Assembly (NCBI RefSeq): GCF_020037125.1
Contig: NZ_JAIQDG010000003.1
Coordinates: forward strand, 186,001 to 250,000
Direction of reading: 5' to 3'
Source of the DNA: Myxococcus sp. RHSTA-1-4
GTDB lineage: Bacteria > Myxococcota > Myxococcia > Myxococcales > Myxococcaceae
DNA length: 64,000 nt
Shown here one piece after another: positions 62,455 through 64,000 of this stretch. The notes under the pieces are model-generated. The model had not been told where the DNA came from and did not search any database. It worked only from the letters and a program-made list of their open reading frames with translations. A program made the position numbers and the translations under genes. Position 1 is the first letter of the stretch. Every line of letters starts with the position of its first letter.

Positions 62455-64000
62455 TCAGGGGGCCGAGGGAGTCCTGCTCGCCGATTCGTCCTGCCCGGCG
62501 GGAGCACAGCCGGAGCCACGGACCACTCGCAGTGTCATGGTGGGACCGGCGTTGGAGATGTCGCAGATGCCCAGCGTGCCCCTGGCCGCCGGACGCGTCG
62601 TGCTGTCGAAGCGACGTGCGTTGGCGCTGCCGGGGAAGAGGTCGCCCTCGCTCGCCGTGGCGCCCAGCGCATCGAGCCCTTCGTAGCCGTCCGCTTCCAC
62701 CAGGTCGATGCCCTTGGCGTCGGGGCGGATGTTCACCCGGTTGAGCTCCAATCCCTCGCGAAGGGGCTGCTGGCGCACGTGCCAGACCTGCAGTCCCGAT
62801 GCAGGCAGGTCGCTATCGAAGCCGGCCTGCAGCGAGTTGACGAGGATGTAGTGCTCCGACTCGTTACCGGGCACGGCGACGGCGTAGGCTTTGCGGTGAT
62901 GCTCGATGGCGGGAAGCGTGACGGTCTGCTCGGGACGGGAGAGCCATTCGAGGTCCAGCCAGCCGAGGTAGTCCTTGGCCCAGGGTGACAGGTGCACCGG
63001 GCGATGCGGGGAGCTCCTGTCAGCGCCCCAGCTCCCCGCGGCCATGAGGCACCACGTGCCCAGGCCCGCCTGGCCATTCTTGCTGTCGTCCGTGTCATAC
63101 AGGTCCGGGAGGCCCAGCGCGTGGCCCACCTCATGCGCGAACACGCCGATCTGGACCATCGTGTTTCCGTCGCAGGCCAGCCCCGGCACCACTACGTAGT
63201 CGTCGACGAGGATGTTCCCCTTGCCGCCACGCCGGGGCGTTGACGTCTCGAAGGCCATTCCACCCGGCGACTTGCGGAGGCTGCCGCGGTGGGACCAGAG
63301 ATTGGGGGTCAGGCCGTAGCACTCGCCGCCCATCTCCGGATGCATGAAGGCGACGAAGTCGGCAATGCCGTTGTCGTCTCCGGAGTCCGGCACTCCGTCT
63401 GGCCCGTCATTGTCGTACTGGCGCCAGTCGATTTCCGGATACAGCGCGAGCGCTTCCTTCAGCAGTTCATGGGACCTGCCCCCCGCGCACAGGCCGTTGC
63501 ACGTCTTCAGCTCGCCCTCTTCCTCGAAGTCCTCGCCCTCGTACCAGGTGTCCTCGCGAGAGACCGTCCTCCACTGCGCCACCTGCCCGGTGAGCGTGAA
63601 AGCGCCATAGGAGACCTCGCGGAAGTAGTCCGTCAGCGTGCCGCTCGGCCAGCTCCCGAAGAGCTCTTGCTGGAGCCGCTCCGGGGCGAAGGGAGCCGGG
63701 CCCGAATTCTTGAACAGCAGGGGGAGGACCAGGATTCTGCGGGTGCCCTGGATGCGGAGAGGTCCCTTCAGGTGGCCCGCCGCGGCCAGCGACGAGCCAC
63801 CAGGGGCCGTCGTCTGGAATCGCGCGACCGCTTGCTGGCGGTTGTGCTGTACCTGCCTCACGAGAGGCTTGAGCGCGTGCGTGAACTCGAAGCCTTGTTC
63901 GCTCCAGCGCTGGGGCTGCACGACGGTTCCGCCGTCTGGCATGGAGGTCGTCTGGCCCCGCGCCACGGGGGAGAGAGTGAGGGCAACCAGCAGGGTCGCC
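62455..64000 (-). CDS. M6-family (immune inhibitor A-like) metalloprotease, 5' end outside window
   Basis: At least 514 residues. The frame is open to the right edge: codons upstream of GTG 63966 spell a signal-peptide core (ATLLVALTLSPVARGQ), so the start is off the window. Zinc motif HEVGHALGLPDLYD with a downstream Met-turn region (LGTWCLMAAGSWG); preceding ILVLPLLFKNSG and TDYFREVSYGAFTLTGQV are typical for M6. The C-terminal part (HYILVNSLQAGFDSDLPASGLQVWHV) also belongs to the family. A secreted protease. Confidence 0.9.
   Translation of the reverse strand, partial: ATLLVALTLSPVARGQTTSMPDGGTVVQPQRWSEQGFEFTHALKPLVRQVQHNRQQAVARFQTTAPGGSSLAAAGHLKGPLRIQGTRRILVLPLLFKNSGPAPFAPERLQQELFGSWPSGTLTDYFREVSYGAFTLTGQVAQWRTVSREDTWYEGEDFEEEGELKTCNGLCAGGRSHELLKEALALYPEIDWRQYDNDGPDGVPDSGDDNGIADFVAFMHPEMGGECYGLTPNLWSHRGSLRKSPGGMAFETSTPRRGGKGNILVDDYVVVPGLACDGNTMVQIGVFAHEVGHALGLPDLYDTDDSKNGQAGLGTWCLMAAGSWGADRSSPHRPVHLSPWAKDYLGWLDLEWLSRPEQTVTLPAIEHHRKAYAVAVPGNESEHYILVNSLQAGFDSDLPASGLQVWHVRQQPLREGLELNRVNIRPDAKGIDLVEADGYEGLDALGATASEGDLFPGSANARRFDSTTRPAARGTLGICDISNAGPTMTLRVVRGSGCAPAGQDESASRTPSAP

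Overview
The window is very GC-rich and densely coded. It looks like chromosomal DNA of a myxobacterium of the Myxococcus/Pyxidicoccus/Corallococcus group. The signs are third-position GC bias (which creates many long antisense ORFs), two large Ser/Thr kinases with Pro-rich or TPR tails, lipoproteins with GACGNAC-type Cys-rich repeats, FHA proteins, and many secreted peptidases. No tRNA, rRNA, CRISPR array, transposase or prophage genes were found. The assignment to a group is inference from gene content.

Layout. 1-1072: 3' part of a FliB-like gene carrying a 24-bp in-frame repeat array that runs off the left edge. 1079-6184: TerB-like protein, a DsbA/FrnE oxidoreductase whose first active-site Cys codon is TGA (probable selenocysteine), an S9 peptidase, and DUF4142 and DUF1622 proteins. 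6276-11209: DUF4175 protein and MA-type TPR peptidase in one translationally coupled unit. 11459-14726: MarR regulator divergent from cobT-cobS-cobC (late cobalamin assembly). 14788-22715: C69 peptidase, Vps62-like protein, ComEA-like protein, M19 dipeptidase, small envelope proteins, a TlpA-like lipoprotein with a second in-frame TGA (probable selenocysteine), and an FHA protein.

22742-32166 is a cobalamin uptake region: riboswitch, btuB, Cys-rich lipoprotein, btuF, btuC, a second riboswitch, two overlapping surface lipoproteins and a Rieske protein. The ATPase gene btuD lies apart at 38134. Together with cobTSC this points to capture of external corrinoids and completion of the nucleotide loop. 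32343-38129 holds an FHA-GAF-degenerate cyclase protein and a giant kinase. 39071-48901: CstA, a spermidine-synthase-like membrane protein with an inserted 57-bp repeat, DUF1275, HIT, a GT22 mannosyltransferase-like protein, the hprK-rapZ pair and a papain-fold protein. 49065-52656: TPR kinase coupled to a PhyH dioxygenase. 54193-60223: a trypsin-nSTAND-WD40 giant followed by a second trypsin-like protease, a likely conflict or defence module. 60263-61308: ridA divergent from an Rrf2 regulator with two matching operators between them. 61417-64000: secreted S1 and M6 proteases.

The strongest unusual signals are the two TGA-interrupted thioredoxin-fold genes. Each has TGA exactly at a redox Cys position, an unbroken frame on both sides, and a SECIS-like hairpin with an apical GU about 18-23 nt downstream. 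Next in interest are the dispersed palindromic element (two coding loci and one terminator) and the trypsin-nSTAND module.
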